64,000 nucleotides of DNA from assembly GCA_945952105.1 (NCBI GenBank), contig CAMFGZ010000001.1, positions 248,001 to 312,000 on the forward strand, read 5' to 3'. Under the pieces are notes generated by a model. It searched no databases, had not been told where the DNA came from, and saw nothing but the letters and a program-made list of their open reading frames with translations. Below, piece by piece: positions 9,113 through 17,728 of the stretch. Position numbers and translations under genes: made by a program. Within the stretch, counting starts at the first letter, position 1, and each line of letters starts with the position of its first letter. This DNA is from an uncultured Rhodospirillaceae bacterium (GTDB lineage: Bacteria; Pseudomonadota; Alphaproteobacteria; Reyranellales; Reyranellaceae).

Positions 9113-10075
9113 ATGGCAGGAGGGCATTCTCACGGTTCGGGACATTCCCATGGCTCAGGGCATTCCCACGGGTCGCACGGCCGCCCGCCGGCGGGTGGAT
9201 CGGCGGCCGCCCAACACAAGACGCGCCTGAAGTGGGCGCTCGCGTTGACGGCTTCTTTCATGCTGGTCGAGGTGATCGGTGGCCTGGTCACTGGCAGCCT
9301 GGCACTGATCGCCGACGCCGCGCACATGCTGACGGACGCCGGCGGCCTCGCCCTGGCCCTCATGGCCATCAACTTCGGCGAGCGTCCGGCGACGCCGCAG
9401 AAGACGTTTGGCTACATCCGCATGGAGGTGCTGTCAGCGCTGGCCAACGCGGTCGTCCTGCTCGTCGTGACGGTGTTCGTGCTCTACGAGGCCTACGACC
9501 GCTTCCTGAATCCGCCTCCGGTCCTGGCGGGGCCGATGATAGCGGTCGCCATCGCCGGCCTGATCGTCAATCTCATCAGCATGAAGCTGCTGTCGGCCGG
9601 CTCGTCGGACAGCCTCAACGTCAAGGGCGCCTACTTCGAGGTGATGAGCGACATGCTGGGGTCGCTCGGTGTTCTGATCGCCGCCGTCGTGATCCTCATG
9701 ACCGGCTGGACGCTCGCCGATCCCTTGATAGGTGCCGGCATCGGCCTCTTCATCATCCCGCGCACATGGATGCTTTTGCGCGAGGCCATCCATATCCTGA
9801 TGGAAGGCACGCCGCCCCATGTCGACCTGACGTTGCTGGAGAAGACGCTGCTCGACATCCCCGGCGTGACCGCGGTCCACGACCTTCACGTCTGGACCAT
9901 CACCTCCGGTGTCGACTCCATGAGCTGCCACCTCGTGATCGACGACATGGCCCGTTCACGGGAAACTCTCGCCGCCGCGCAAGCAGCCATGCGCGACACG
10001 TACGGCCTGTCTCACAGCACCATCCAGATCGAGGACCAGGCGCTGCGAGCTGCAGAAGCTGTTTCGCGTATCTGA
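9113..10075 (+). CDS. czcD: Cation diffusion facilitator (zinc/cobalt/cadmium exporter)
   Basis: A 320-residue CDF antiporter that moves Zn2+ and similar ions out of the cytoplasm in exchange for protons. The N-terminus is His-rich (HSHGSGHSHGSGHSHG), a metal-sensing tail. Helix 2 carries DAAHMLTDAGG, and helix 5 carries EVMSD, the CzcD-like variant of the metal site. The cytoplasmic C-terminal domain holds HDLHVWTITSGVDSMSCHL. The ATG at 9113 has GAGGAG at 9101-9106 and is preferred over a GTG at 9077. It follows the hydrolase gene closely on the same strand. Confidence 0.92.
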   Translation: MAGGHSHGSGHSHGSGHSHGSHGRPPAGGSAAAQHKTRLKWALALTASFMLVEVIGGLVTGSLALIADAAHMLTDAGGLALALMAINFGERPATPQKTFGYIRMEVLSALANAVVLLVVTVFVLYEAYDRFLNPPPVLAGPMIAVAIAGLIVNLISMKLLSAGSSDSLNVKGAYFEVMSDMLGSLGVLIAAVVILMTGWTLADPLIGAGIGLFIIPRTWMLLREAIHILMEGTPPHVDLTLLEKTLLDIPGVTAVHDLHVWTITSGVDSMSCHLVIDDMARSRETLAAAQAAMRDTYGLSHSTIQIEDQALRAAEAVSRI

Positions 10076-10138
10076 GAGCGATACGGACTTGGCCGCGCGA
10101 TTTCTGTCGATCCGGCGTGAATTTTTGAAGCGTTGGAC

Positions 10139-10223
10139 TCATTGGAGCGCGCCACTCCAGTGGCGCTCAAGCTCTGTCGTTGAGCAAAGACGTGAGCGCC
10201 ACTGGAGTTGCGCGCTCCAATGA
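10139..10223. repeat. Long near-perfect inverted repeat between convergent genes
   Basis: Arms at 10139-10169 and 10193-10223 are 31 bp long and pair with one mismatch; the loop is 23 bases. Each arm holds TGGCGCTCA/TGAGCGCCA next to the loop and TCATTGG/CCAATGA at the outer end. There is no T-run, so it is not a standard intrinsic terminator. It lies exactly between the CDF gene and the CoA-transferase gene, which point at each other. It may act as a two-way transcript end or be a miniature mobile element. Confidence 0.85.
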
Positions 10224-10238
10224 TATTCAGATCTCTCG

Positions 10239-11435
10239 CTAGACCGCGCCGCCCGACTTGAGGCCTTCGATCGCTTTCGCGTCGTAGCCGAGACCCGTCA
10301 GCACCTCGTCGGTGTGCTGGCCGAGATCCGGCGTGGGATTGAGCGCCTTGGGCTGCGGATAGTCGGAGAGGTTGATCGGCTGGCCGACCACCTTGATGTC
10401 GCCGAGCGCGGGGTGCTTCACCGGGCGGGCGATGCCTAGGTGCTGGACCTGCGGTTCGGCGAAGGTCTTGTCGATCGTGTTGATCGGGCCGCAGGGGACG
10501 CCCGCCTTGTTCAGCGAGTCGATCCAGTGGGCGCTGGTGTTGGTCTTCGTCACTTCGGCGAGACGTTCGTTCAGCGCCTTGCGGTTCTGCGAGCGCAGCG
10601 CGGGGGTGGCATGTTCCGGATGGCCGATCAGCGCCTTGGCGCCCAGCGCTTCCGCCGCGCGCTTCCACATCTTGTCGCCGGCGGCGGCGATATTGATGTA
10701 GCCGTCCTTGGTGGGGAACACGCCGGTCGGGATGCTGGTCGGATGGTCGTTGCCGGCCTGCTTGGCAACCTCGCCCTTCATCAGCCAGCGCGAGGCCTGG
10801 AAGTCGAGCATGAAGATCTGCGCCTCGATCAGCGAGGTGTGGACCCACTGGCCCTTGCCGGTGCGCTCGCGCGTGAACAGGGCCAGCATGATCGCCTGCG
10901 CGAGCAGCAGCCCCGAGGTGAGGTCGGCGATGGGAATGCCGACGCGCATCGGGCCGCGGCCCGGCTCGCCGGTGATCGACATCAGGCCGCCCATGCCCTG
11001 GGCGATCTGGTCGACGCCGGGACGCGCTGCGTCGGGGCCGCTCTGGCCGAAGCCCGCGATCGAGCCGTAGATGATGCGCGGATTGACCTTGGCTACCGTG
11101 TCGTAGTCGACCTTGAGGCGATGCTTCACGTCGGAACGGTAGTTCTCGACGATGACGTCGGCCTTGGCCGCCAGCTTCATGAAGATCGCATGGCCCTCGG
11201 CGCTCTTGAGGTTGAGCGTCATCGACTTCTTGTTGCGGTGCAGGTTCTGGAAGTCGAAGCCGTGGCGCGCACCGCCCATCGAGTCGTTGTTCTTACCGCC
11301 CTCGGAGGGAGGCGGCGGCGGCTCGATCTTGATGACGTGCGCGCCCCAGTCGGCGAGTTGGCGCACGGCGGTCGGGCCGGCGCGATGCGCCGTCAGGTCG
11401 AGGACGGTGAGGTGGGAGAGCGGCAGGGCGGTCAT
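10239..11435 (-). CDS. CaiB/BaiF (family III) CoA-transferase
   Basis: A 398-residue family III CoA-transferase, which moves CoA between carboxylic acids through an aspartyl-CoA anhydride. The N-terminal VLDLTAHRAGPTAVRQLADW and HVIKIEPP are typical. The nucleophile Asp lies in VGIPIADLTSG (about residue 168), matching Asp169 of formyl-CoA transferase. Further motifs are NLHRNKKSMTLNLKS and ENYRSDV. The unusual PPPPP stretch in the KIEP loop is a small insertion. It follows the enoyl-CoA hydratase-like gene by 32 bp on the same strand, so the pair probably activates and processes one acyl-CoA. Confidence 0.9.
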   Translation of the reverse strand: MTALPLSHLTVLDLTAHRAGPTAVRQLADWGAHVIKIEPPPPPSEGGKNNDSMGGARHGFDFQNLHRNKKSMTLNLKSAEGHAIFMKLAAKADVIVENYRSDVKHRLKVDYDTVAKVNPRIIYGSIAGFGQSGPDAARPGVDQIAQGMGGLMSITGEPGRGPMRVGIPIADLTSGLLLAQAIMLALFTRERTGKGQWVHTSLIEAQIFMLDFQASRWLMKGEVAKQAGNDHPTSIPTGVFPTKDGYINIAAAGDKMWKRAAEALGAKALIGHPEHATPALRSQNRKALNERLAEVTKTNTSAHWIDSLNKAGVPCGPINTIDKTFAEPQVQHLGIARPVKHPALGDIKVVGQPINLSDYPQPKALNPTPDLGQHTDEVLTGLGYDAKAIEGLKSGGAV

Positions 11436-11467
11436 GGACGTTTCCTCGTATTCGTTACGCGTGTTCG

Positions 11468-12256
11468 TTAGCGGCCCTTGAAGGCCGGCTTGCGCTTTTC
11501 CATGAAGGCGCGGCGGCCTTCCTTGAAGTCCTCGCTGTCGAAACAGGCCTCTGCCATCCTGTCGAGCTTGGCATGGTCCTGCTTGGACTCAGGCTTGGCG
11601 ATCTCGCGGGCAGCGGCCTTGGCGAGCGCGATGGTGAGCGGCGCGTTCTGCGCGATGGCGCCGGTGATGCCGTCGACCATGGCGTCGAGTTCACCCTCGG
11701 CGGCGACGCCGTGCACCAGGCCCATGTCATAGGCTTCCTTCGAGGAATACTGCTTGGCGGTGAACAGGAACTCCATGGCGCGCGGCAGGCCGACGATGCG
11801 CGAGAAGCGCTCGATGCGCAGGAAGCCGTAGCCGAGGCCGAGCTTGGCGGCCGGCACGCCGAAGCGCGCGCCCTCGTTGCAGTAGCGCAGGTCGCAGCAG
11901 GCCGCGAGGTTCATGCCGCCGCCGATGCAGTAGCCGGTGATCTTGGCGATGGTCGGCTTGGGAAAGTCGTAGAGCGCCTCGTAGCCTTCCTTGGAGATGG
12001 CGTCGTAGCGCACCTGCGCCTCGGCATTGGCGCGTTCGCTTTCGAACTTGGAGATGTCGGCGCCGGAGACGAAGGCCTTGCCGCCGGTGCCGCTGACGAC
12101 GAGGCAGCGGATCTCCGGATCCTTCGCGAAGTCCTTCAGGATGCTGACGAAGCCGTCCCACATGTCGAGCGAAACCGCGTTGAGCTTCGCCGGGTTGTTG
12201 AAGACGACGTGGCCCACGGCGCCCTCGCGGCGGCCGATGATTTTCTGTTCCTGCAT
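11468..12256 (-). CDS. Enoyl-CoA hydratase/isomerase family protein with altered active site
   Basis: A 262-residue crotonase-fold protein. The CoA-binding segments FVSGADISKFESE and the oxyanion-hole GYCIGGGMNLAACCDLRY are clear. The two glutamates of true hydratases are replaced: the GGxCELA position reads GGMNLA (Asn116) and the FGxPE position reads FGVPA (Ala136). So it is unlikely to hydrate enoyl-CoA in the usual way; isomerase, decarboxylase or ring-cleaving crotonase chemistry is possible. It leads a two-gene unit with the CaiB CoA-transferase. Divergent from the iron-type ABC operon, with 81 bp between. Confidence 0.88.
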   Translation of the reverse strand: MQEQKIIGRREGAVGHVVFNNPAKLNAVSLDMWDGFVSILKDFAKDPEIRCLVVSGTGGKAFVSGADISKFESERANAEAQVRYDAISKEGYEALYDFPKPTIAKITGYCIGGGMNLAACCDLRYCNEGARFGVPAAKLGLGYGFLRIERFSRIVGLPRAMEFLFTAKQYSSKEAYDMGLVHGVAAEGELDAMVDGITGAIAQNAPLTIALAKAAAREIAKPESKQDHAKLDRMAEACFDSEDFKEGRRAFMEKRKPAFKGR

Positions 12257-12337
12257 GCCGGCATTCCTTCAATTGAGGCCGTGAATATAGCGCGCCGGAA
12301 TTGAAATGAATAAGGTGTGAAGCAACAGGGAGGAATC

Positions 12338-13405
12338 GTGGCCTCAGTCGAACTGAAGGGCCTTTCCAAGCATTACGGTGCTGCCGTTGCAGTCGACGAC
12401 GTGTCGCTGCGCGTGGAACATGGCCAGCTCGTCTGCCTTTTGGGACCGTCGGGGTGTGGAAAGACCACGACCCTGCGGCTGATCGCGGGCTTCATCGAGC
12501 CTTCGGCAGGCGAAATCGAGATCGGCGGCAAGGTCCTGTCCTCGCCTTCTCGCACGGTGCCGCCCGAAGGCCGCAAGATGTCGATGATTTTCCAGAGCTA
12601 CGCGCTGTGGCCGCACATGACCGTGGCCGAGAACGTGGCCTATGGCCTCAAGATCAGGAAGCTCGACCGCGCCACGATCGCTTCGAAGCTGAAGGCGATC
12701 CTCTCGACCGCGCGACTGGAAGCGCTGGCGGAGCGCTATCCCGGTGAACTGTCGGGCGGCCAGCAGCAGCGCGTCTCGCTGGCGCGTGCGCTGGTGGTGG
12801 AACCCGAGACACTGCTGCTCGACGAGCCGCTGTCCAACCTCGACGCCAACCTGCGCGAAGAGATGCGCTTCGAGATCCGTCGCCTGCACGACCAGTACCG
12901 CTACACCACGGTCTACGTGACCCATGACCAGTCCGAGGCCATGACTACGGCCGACCTGATCGCGGTGATGAACAAGGGCAAGGTGGAACAGCTCGGACCG
13001 CCGGAGGAGATTTACGCCCGGCCGCGCTCGGAGTTCGTGGCGCGCTTCATCGGCGGTTCGAACGTGCTGTCGGCGAAGGCACTGGACGAGAACCGCGTGT
13101 CGGTCGCTGGTGGCGTGCTGCGCACGGTCGGGCGGCCCTTGGTGGCCGGCCGGCCGGTCGCCGTCTCGGTGCGCCAGCACGAGATCGGCATCGCCCTCGA
13201 ATCGCCACCGTCGGGGGCGGAGAATCATCTGCAGGGCACCGTGACACGGCAGGTCTTCCTGGGTTCGACGCGCGACTACACGGTCGCGCTCGGCGACGGG
13301 ACCGAACTGCGCGTGACGGCGCCACCCGGGCGTAACATCGCGCCGGGTCAATCGGTCTGGCTGCACCTGCCGGCGGAACAATGCCGGGCATTGGCGGAGG
13401 AATAA
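12338..13405 (+). CDS. fbpC: ABC transporter ATP-binding protein, iron(III)/thiamine-type
   Basis: A 355-residue ABC ATPase of the Fbp/Pot importer class. Walker A is GPSGCGKTT, the signature is LSGGQQQR, Walker B is LLLDEPLSNLD, and the switch His is in YVTHDQSEAM. The C-terminal 110 residues form a TOBE domain (for example VFLGSTRDYTVALGDG). The GTG at 12338 follows GGAGGA at 12329-12334; the upstream in-frame start at 12317 lacks a site. It is the first gene of a four-gene operon with two binding proteins and one fused permease. Confidence 0.92.
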   Translation: MASVELKGLSKHYGAAVAVDDVSLRVEHGQLVCLLGPSGCGKTTTLRLIAGFIEPSAGEIEIGGKVLSSPSRTVPPEGRKMSMIFQSYALWPHMTVAENVAYGLKIRKLDRATIASKLKAILSTARLEALAERYPGELSGGQQQRVSLARALVVEPETLLLDEPLSNLDANLREEMRFEIRRLHDQYRYTTVYVTHDQSEAMTTADLIAVMNKGKVEQLGPPEEIYARPRSEFVARFIGGSNVLSAKALDENRVSVAGGVLRTVGRPLVAGRPVAVSVRQHEIGIALESPPSGAENHLQGTVTRQVFLGSTRDYTVALGDGTELRVTAPPGRNIAPGQSVWLHLPAEQCRALAEE

Positions 13406-13408
13406 CCC

Positions 13409-14470
13409 ATGACCAGTAAGCTGACGCGGCGCCACGTGCTCGCCGCCTCGACGGCGATGGCCGCAAGTTCGTTCATCACCCCGGTGCGCGCCGCGCCGCC
13501 GGAGCCGACCAAGATCACGCCGGCCCTGATCGAGGCGGCGAAGAAGGAAGGCAAGTTCTCCTGGTACACGTCGGTCGACCTGACTCTGGGCGAGAAGGTC
13601 GCCAAGGCCTTCGAGGCCAAGTATCCCGGCATCACCATGAAGGTCGAGCGCTCCGGCGCGGAGCGCAACTACCAGCGGATCGGCCAGGAATTCCAGAACA
13701 AGATCTATAACTGCGACGTGGTGAACAGCACCGATGCCGCGCACTTTATCATGTGGAAGCGCGCCAAGATGCTGGCGCCGTTCGTGCCGGAGGACGTGGC
13801 GCAGTTCTTTCCCGCCACGCACAAGGACCCCGACGGCATGTACGCCTCGTGGCGCATCACGCTCTCGCCGATCGCCTACAACACCAAGCTGGTGAAGCCC
13901 GAGGACGCGCCGAAATCCTATGCCGACCTGCTCGATCCGAAATGGATGGGCAAGATCGTCAAGGCACATCCGGGCTACAGCGGCACCATCATGACGGCAA
14001 CGCAGCAACTCAGCCGCGACCTCGGCTGGCCGTGGTTCGAGAAACTCGCGAAACAGAAGGTCATGCAGGTCCAATCGGCGACCGAGCCGCCCAAGAAGCT
14101 GGCGCAAGGCGAGCGCGCGATCATGGCCGATGGCGGCGAGTACGTCGTCGAAGACCTCAAGACGCGCGGCGAGCCGGTCGAGATCGTCTACGCTACGGAA
14201 GGCACGCCGCTGATCACCGGGCCGTCCGCGGTGATGGCCAATGCGCCGAACCCCAACGCGGCGCGGCTGTTTCAGGCCTGGTCGATGACGCGCGAGGCAC
14301 AGCAGCTCAACATCGATGTCGGCGCGCTGCGCTCGGCGCATCCGCAGGCCGTGGACCGCGCCGACATGAAGAAGTTCTCCGACATCAAGACGATGAAGGA
14401 GGAGGCGAGCGTCGTGGCCGACCAGGCCGACGCGATCAAGGCCCAGTACGTCAAGTTCTTCAAGGTGTAG
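13409..14470 (+). CDS. fbpA: Iron(III)-type ABC transporter substrate-binding protein 1
   Basis: A 353-residue periplasmic binding protein of the FbpA/AfuA class (SBP_bac_6 or 8 type). The twin-arginine-like leader LTRRHVLAASTAMAASS ends near VRAAPP. The mature protein starts ITPALIEAAKKEGKFSWYTS, typical of ferric or phosphonate binding proteins of this family. Other landmarks are AFEAKYPGITMKVERSGAE and HPGYSGTIMTATQQLS. It starts 3 bp after the ATPase stop. A clear paralogue follows immediately. Ferric iron, possibly as a chelate, is the usual ligand, but aminoethylphosphonate-type compounds cannot be ruled out. Confidence 0.88.
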   Translation: MTSKLTRRHVLAASTAMAASSFITPVRAAPPEPTKITPALIEAAKKEGKFSWYTSVDLTLGEKVAKAFEAKYPGITMKVERSGAERNYQRIGQEFQNKIYNCDVVNSTDAAHFIMWKRAKMLAPFVPEDVAQFFPATHKDPDGMYASWRITLSPIAYNTKLVKPEDAPKSYADLLDPKWMGKIVKAHPGYSGTIMTATQQLSRDLGWPWFEKLAKQKVMQVQSATEPPKKLAQGERAIMADGGEYVVEDLKTRGEPVEIVYATEGTPLITGPSAVMANAPNPNAARLFQAWSMTREAQQLNIDVGALRSAHPQAVDRADMKKFSDIKTMKEEASVVADQADAIKAQYVKFFKV

Positions 14471-14473
14471 CCC

Positions 14474-15526
14474 ATGCGCCGTCGTCAATTCGTCGCCGCT
14501 GCGGCGGCCTCCACCGCCTTCGCGCCGCTTGGCGCGCGGGTCCTGTCCGCTGCGCCGCCGACCACGGCGATCACGCCGGAGCTGATCGAGGCCGCAAAGA
14601 AGGAAGGTAAGGTCACCTATTACACGGCGATGGACCTGTCCGTTGCCGAGCCGATGGCAAAGGCCTTCGAGGCCAGGTATCCCGGCGTCAAGGTCGCGGT
14701 CGAGCGCACCGGCGCGGAGCGGCTGTTCAACCGCATCGGCCAGGAAGTCGGCAGCAACATCCGCCGCGTCGACGTGGCCAACAGCTCCGACGCCGCGCAC
14801 TTCATCGTGTGGAAGCGGCAGGGCTGGCTCGAACCCTTCCTGACGCCGGACATGGCGGAGAACCTCCCGGCCGACCAGCGCGACGCCGATGCCGCCTTCG
14901 TCAACCAGCGCACGCATCTGTCGGCCATCGCCTACAACACGAAGATGGTGAAGCCCGAGGAGGCGCCCAAGGGCTTCGTCGACCTGCTCGACCCGAAATA
15001 CTCGGGCAAGCTGGTGAAGGGCCATCCGGGCTACTCGGGCACGATCATGACCGCGACCCAACAGCTCGCGAAGGCGCTGGGCTGGGAGTATTTCGAGAAG
15101 CTCTCCAAGCAGAAGGTGCTGCAGGTCCAGTCGGCGACCGAGCCACCCAAGCGCATCGAGGCGGGCGAGCGCGCGATCGCGGTCGACGGCAGCGACTATC
15201 TCTTCTGGATGGCCAAGGAGCGCGGCTCGCCGATCGAGGTCGTGCATGCGGTCGAGGGCACGCCGCAGATCTCCAACCCGATGGCGATCTTCAAGGCCTC
15301 GCCCAACCCCAACGCCGCGCGCCTGCTGGTGGGCTGGATCATGTCGCCCGAGGGCCAGGAGTTCATCGTCAACGTGAGCGGCCAGTATCCCGCCAACAAG
15401 CTGGTGAAGGCCAAGGCGGGACGGCCGGCGCTGGCGTCGATCAAGACGCTGCCGGAGGATCCGGCCGCGGTCGAGAAGCAGGCGGACGAGATCAAGTCGC
15501 GGTACCAGCGTTACTTCAAGGTATGA
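14474..15526 (+). CDS. Iron(III)-type ABC transporter substrate-binding protein 2 (tandem paralogue)
   Basis: A 350-residue paralogue of the gene just upstream. It shares the opening ITPELIEAAKKEGKVTYYTA, the central HPGYSGTIMTATQQLA, VLQVQSATEPPKR, and the ending YFKV. The leader is MRRRQFVAAAAASTAFAPLG. Substitutions are spread along the whole length, so the duplication is not recent, and both copies look intact. Two receptors feeding one permease usually means two related ligands or affinities. Its stop overlaps the permease start by four bases (ATGA at 15523-15526), so translation is coupled. Confidence 0.88.
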   Translation: MRRRQFVAAAAASTAFAPLGARVLSAAPPTTAITPELIEAAKKEGKVTYYTAMDLSVAEPMAKAFEARYPGVKVAVERTGAERLFNRIGQEVGSNIRRVDVANSSDAAHFIVWKRQGWLEPFLTPDMAENLPADQRDADAAFVNQRTHLSAIAYNTKMVKPEEAPKGFVDLLDPKYSGKLVKGHPGYSGTIMTATQQLAKALGWEYFEKLSKQKVLQVQSATEPPKRIEAGERAIAVDGSDYLFWMAKERGSPIEVVHAVEGTPQISNPMAIFKASPNPNAARLLVGWIMSPEGQEFIVNVSGQYPANKLVKAKAGRPALASIKTLPEDPAAVEKQADEIKSRYQRYFKV

Positions 15527-17202
15527 CGCGCGGCATCGATCTCTCGCGGCCCGTCCTCGCAGCCGTCGCCGCCCTGCTGGCGGTGATGATCGCGCTGCCG
15601 GTCGGCTGGCTGCTGGTCGTCAGCCTGACGGCGAAGGACGGCGCAATCACGCTTGCCAATTTCGTGGCGCTGTTCACCGATCCCACCTTCGTCGATCCGC
15701 TGATCACGACGCTGATCATTTCCTGCTCGGTGAGCGCGATCTGCTGCCTGGTCGCGGCACCGCTGGGCTGGCTGGTGGCGCGCACCGACATGCCGCTCGC
15801 GCGCACCATCCGCACGCTGGTCATGGCCTCGCTGGTGACGCCGCCCTTCGTTGGCGCCATCGCGTGGGAGATGCTGGCGGCGCCCAACTCGGGCCTGCTG
15901 AACCAGCTCTGGCGGATGTTGACCGGCATGCCGCCCGACGAGGCATTGCTCGACATCTACAGCCTTCCCGGCCTGATCTTCGTCATCTCCTGCTACACGT
16001 TTCCCTATGTCTTCATCCTGGTCGCCAATGCGCTCGACCGCATGCCGGGTGAACTGGAAGACGCTTCCTCGATGCTGGGCGCCAAGACCTGGCAGACCGC
16101 GCGTCTGATCACCGTGCCGCTGGCGCTGCCGGTTCTGCTGGCCGGCGCGCTGGTGGCCTTCCTGCAGGCGCTGAACCTGTTCGGCTCGCCCGCCATCCTC
16201 GCCATCCCCGCGGGCTTCCACACGCTCACCACGCGCATCTGGAGCCTGTTCCAGTTCCCGCCCAAGCCCGAGCTGGCGGCGGCCGCGTCGGTGCCACTGC
16301 TGGTGCTGACGGTACTGCTGCTGCGCGCGCAGGCGATGGCGCTCGGCCGGCGCGGCTATGCGGTGCTGGGCGGCAAGTACGGCGCGCCGCGGCAGATCCG
16401 GCTGGGCTGGCTGCGCATTCCGGCCGTGGCGCTGGCGCTGTTCGTCCTCGCCATGCCGCTCTTCCTGCCCTATGCGGCGCTGTTCAACTCGGCCTTCTCG
16501 CGCGTCGCGTCGCGCATCGTCGGACCCGAGACGATCACGCTGCATAATGTGAAGTTCACCTTCCTCGAACTCAGCTCGACCATGCCGGCGCTGAAAAACA
16601 CCTTCCTGCTGGCGACGGCATCGGCGACGCTGGGCGCGTTGCTGGCGCTGATGATCGCCTACATCGTGGCGCGCAAGGCGGTGCGCGGCTATCGGGTGCT
16701 GGGTTTCCTCGCCACCGCGCCGCTCGCCATTCCGGGCATCGTGCTGGGTGTCGGCCTGTTCCTCGCCTATACGCGCCCGCCGCTTGCGCTCTACGGCACG
16801 CTGTGGATCCTGCTGATCGCCTTCGTGACCATCGAGCTGCCGGCGGCCTATCAACAGCTCGGCTCGGCCTTCCACGCCGTGCATCCGGAACTCGAGGAGG
16901 CGGGCCGCATGCTGGGCGCGACGCGCCTGCGCACGCTGGCCGACATAACGGCGCCGCTGCTGCGCTCGGCGGTGATCGCCACCTGGTGCTTCATCTTCGT
17001 GGCGACGATCCGCGAACTCTCCGCCGCCGTGATCCTGTTCACGTCGGAGACGAAAGTCCTTTCCGTGCTGATCTTCGACCTCAAGGAGAGCGGCGACGTC
17101 GGCGCCATCGCCGTGCTGAGCCTGACAATGGTGGCGATCACCACTATCGTGATCGCCGGCGCCAATCGACTTCACGCCAGGCCCCAGACCAGACCGGTCT
17201 GA
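15523..17202 (+). CDS. fbpB: ABC transporter permease, fused two-domain iron(III)-type
   Basis: A 559-residue permease with two homologous membrane halves, about 12 helices in total. The two ATPase-docking loops are visible: ELEDASSMLGAKTWQTARLI in the first half and ELEEAGRMLGATRLRTLADI in the second. This fused layout is standard for FbpB and ThiP-like permeases. The ATG at 15523 overlaps the stop of the second binding protein. It completes the operon of ATPase, two receptors and permease. No regulator gene lies next to it; a Fur or similar site was not recognisable upstream of 12338. Confidence 0.92.
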   Translation: MTRGIDLSRPVLAAVAALLAVMIALPVGWLLVVSLTAKDGAITLANFVALFTDPTFVDPLITTLIISCSVSAICCLVAAPLGWLVARTDMPLARTIRTLVMASLVTPPFVGAIAWEMLAAPNSGLLNQLWRMLTGMPPDEALLDIYSLPGLIFVISCYTFPYVFILVANALDRMPGELEDASSMLGAKTWQTARLITVPLALPVLLAGALVAFLQALNLFGSPAILAIPAGFHTLTTRIWSLFQFPPKPELAAAASVPLLVLTVLLLRAQAMALGRRGYAVLGGKYGAPRQIRLGWLRIPAVALALFVLAMPLFLPYAALFNSAFSRVASRIVGPETITLHNVKFTFLELSSTMPALKNTFLLATASATLGALLALMIAYIVARKAVRGYRVLGFLATAPLAIPGIVLGVGLFLAYTRPPLALYGTLWILLIAFVTIELPAAYQQLGSAFHAVHPELEEAGRMLGATRLRTLADITAPLLRSAVIATWCFIFVATIRELSAAVILFTSETKVLSVLIFDLKESGDVGAIAVLSLTMVAITTIVIAGANRLHARPQTRPV

Positions 17203-17260
17203 CGTGGCGGGCGCCGCACCGGAGTTGATGTTCACAGATCACGAGAAGGAACCCTCACGC

Positions 17261-17710
17261 ATGCTGTCATGTCGTCATGGCTTGATCGTTCTCCTCTCAG
17301 GCATCCTCGCGCTGGGCCTGTCGCGCGCCCAGGCTCAGCAGATGGTCAGCATCGCCGCGGAAGAAGTGAACTTCCGCAGCGGCCCCGGCACGCGTTATTC
17401 GGCGGACTGGGTATTGGGCAGAGGATTTCCGCTGAAGATCGTGGGACGGCAGGGCGACTGGCTGGAAGTACGCGATTTCGAGAACGACAGGGGCTGGGTT
17501 CTGCGCAAGCTCACAAGCAGCACGGCATATCACATCGTGAAGGTGAAGATTGCCAATCTGCGCAGCCAGCCGACCACGACGAGCCGGGTCGTGGGCAAAT
17601 TCGCCTATGGCGATACGTTGAAGACGCTCGAACGCAGGGCAGGCTGGGTCAAGGTCCAGCGTGAGGGGCTGCGCGGCTGGGTTTCGAAGAAGCTGCTCTG
17701 GGGATGGTAA
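17261..17710 (+). CDS. Secreted protein with two bacterial SH3 domains
   Basis: A 149-residue exported protein. After a signal peptide (HGLIVLLSGILALGLSRAQA) there are two SH3-like repeats of about 60 residues. The first has VNFRSGPGTRYSADWVLG and ends GWVLRKL; the second has ANLRSQPTTTSRVVGKF and ends GWVSKKLLWGW. This arrangement matches the YgiM/SH3_4 group of cell-wall-associated proteins that bind peptide stems or partner enzymes in the periplasm. I prefer the ATG at 17261 because it gives a compact signal peptide; ATG 17228 is an alternative. It begins 58 bp after the permease, but its role is unrelated. Confidence 0.85.
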   Translation: MLSCRHGLIVLLSGILALGLSRAQAQQMVSIAAEEVNFRSGPGTRYSADWVLGRGFPLKIVGRQGDWLEVRDFENDRGWVLRKLTSSTAYHIVKVKIANLRSQPTTTSRVVGKFAYGDTLKTLERRAGWVKVQREGLRGWVSKKLLWGW

Positions 17711-17728
17711 AGGCGCCGGTTGGGCCCG

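Noticed and set aside
9113..10075. Loss of the helix-5 metal-site His in the CDF exporter
   Set aside because: Glu at this position (EVMSD) is, to my knowledge, usual in the CzcD subgroup, so it is not an anomaly.
12344..15247. A 967-residue open frame on the minus strand, rich in Arg, His, Leu and Asp
   Set aside because: It lies antisense to the ATPase and two binding-protein genes, has shadow-type composition typical of high-GC opposite strands, and no domain or ribosome site.
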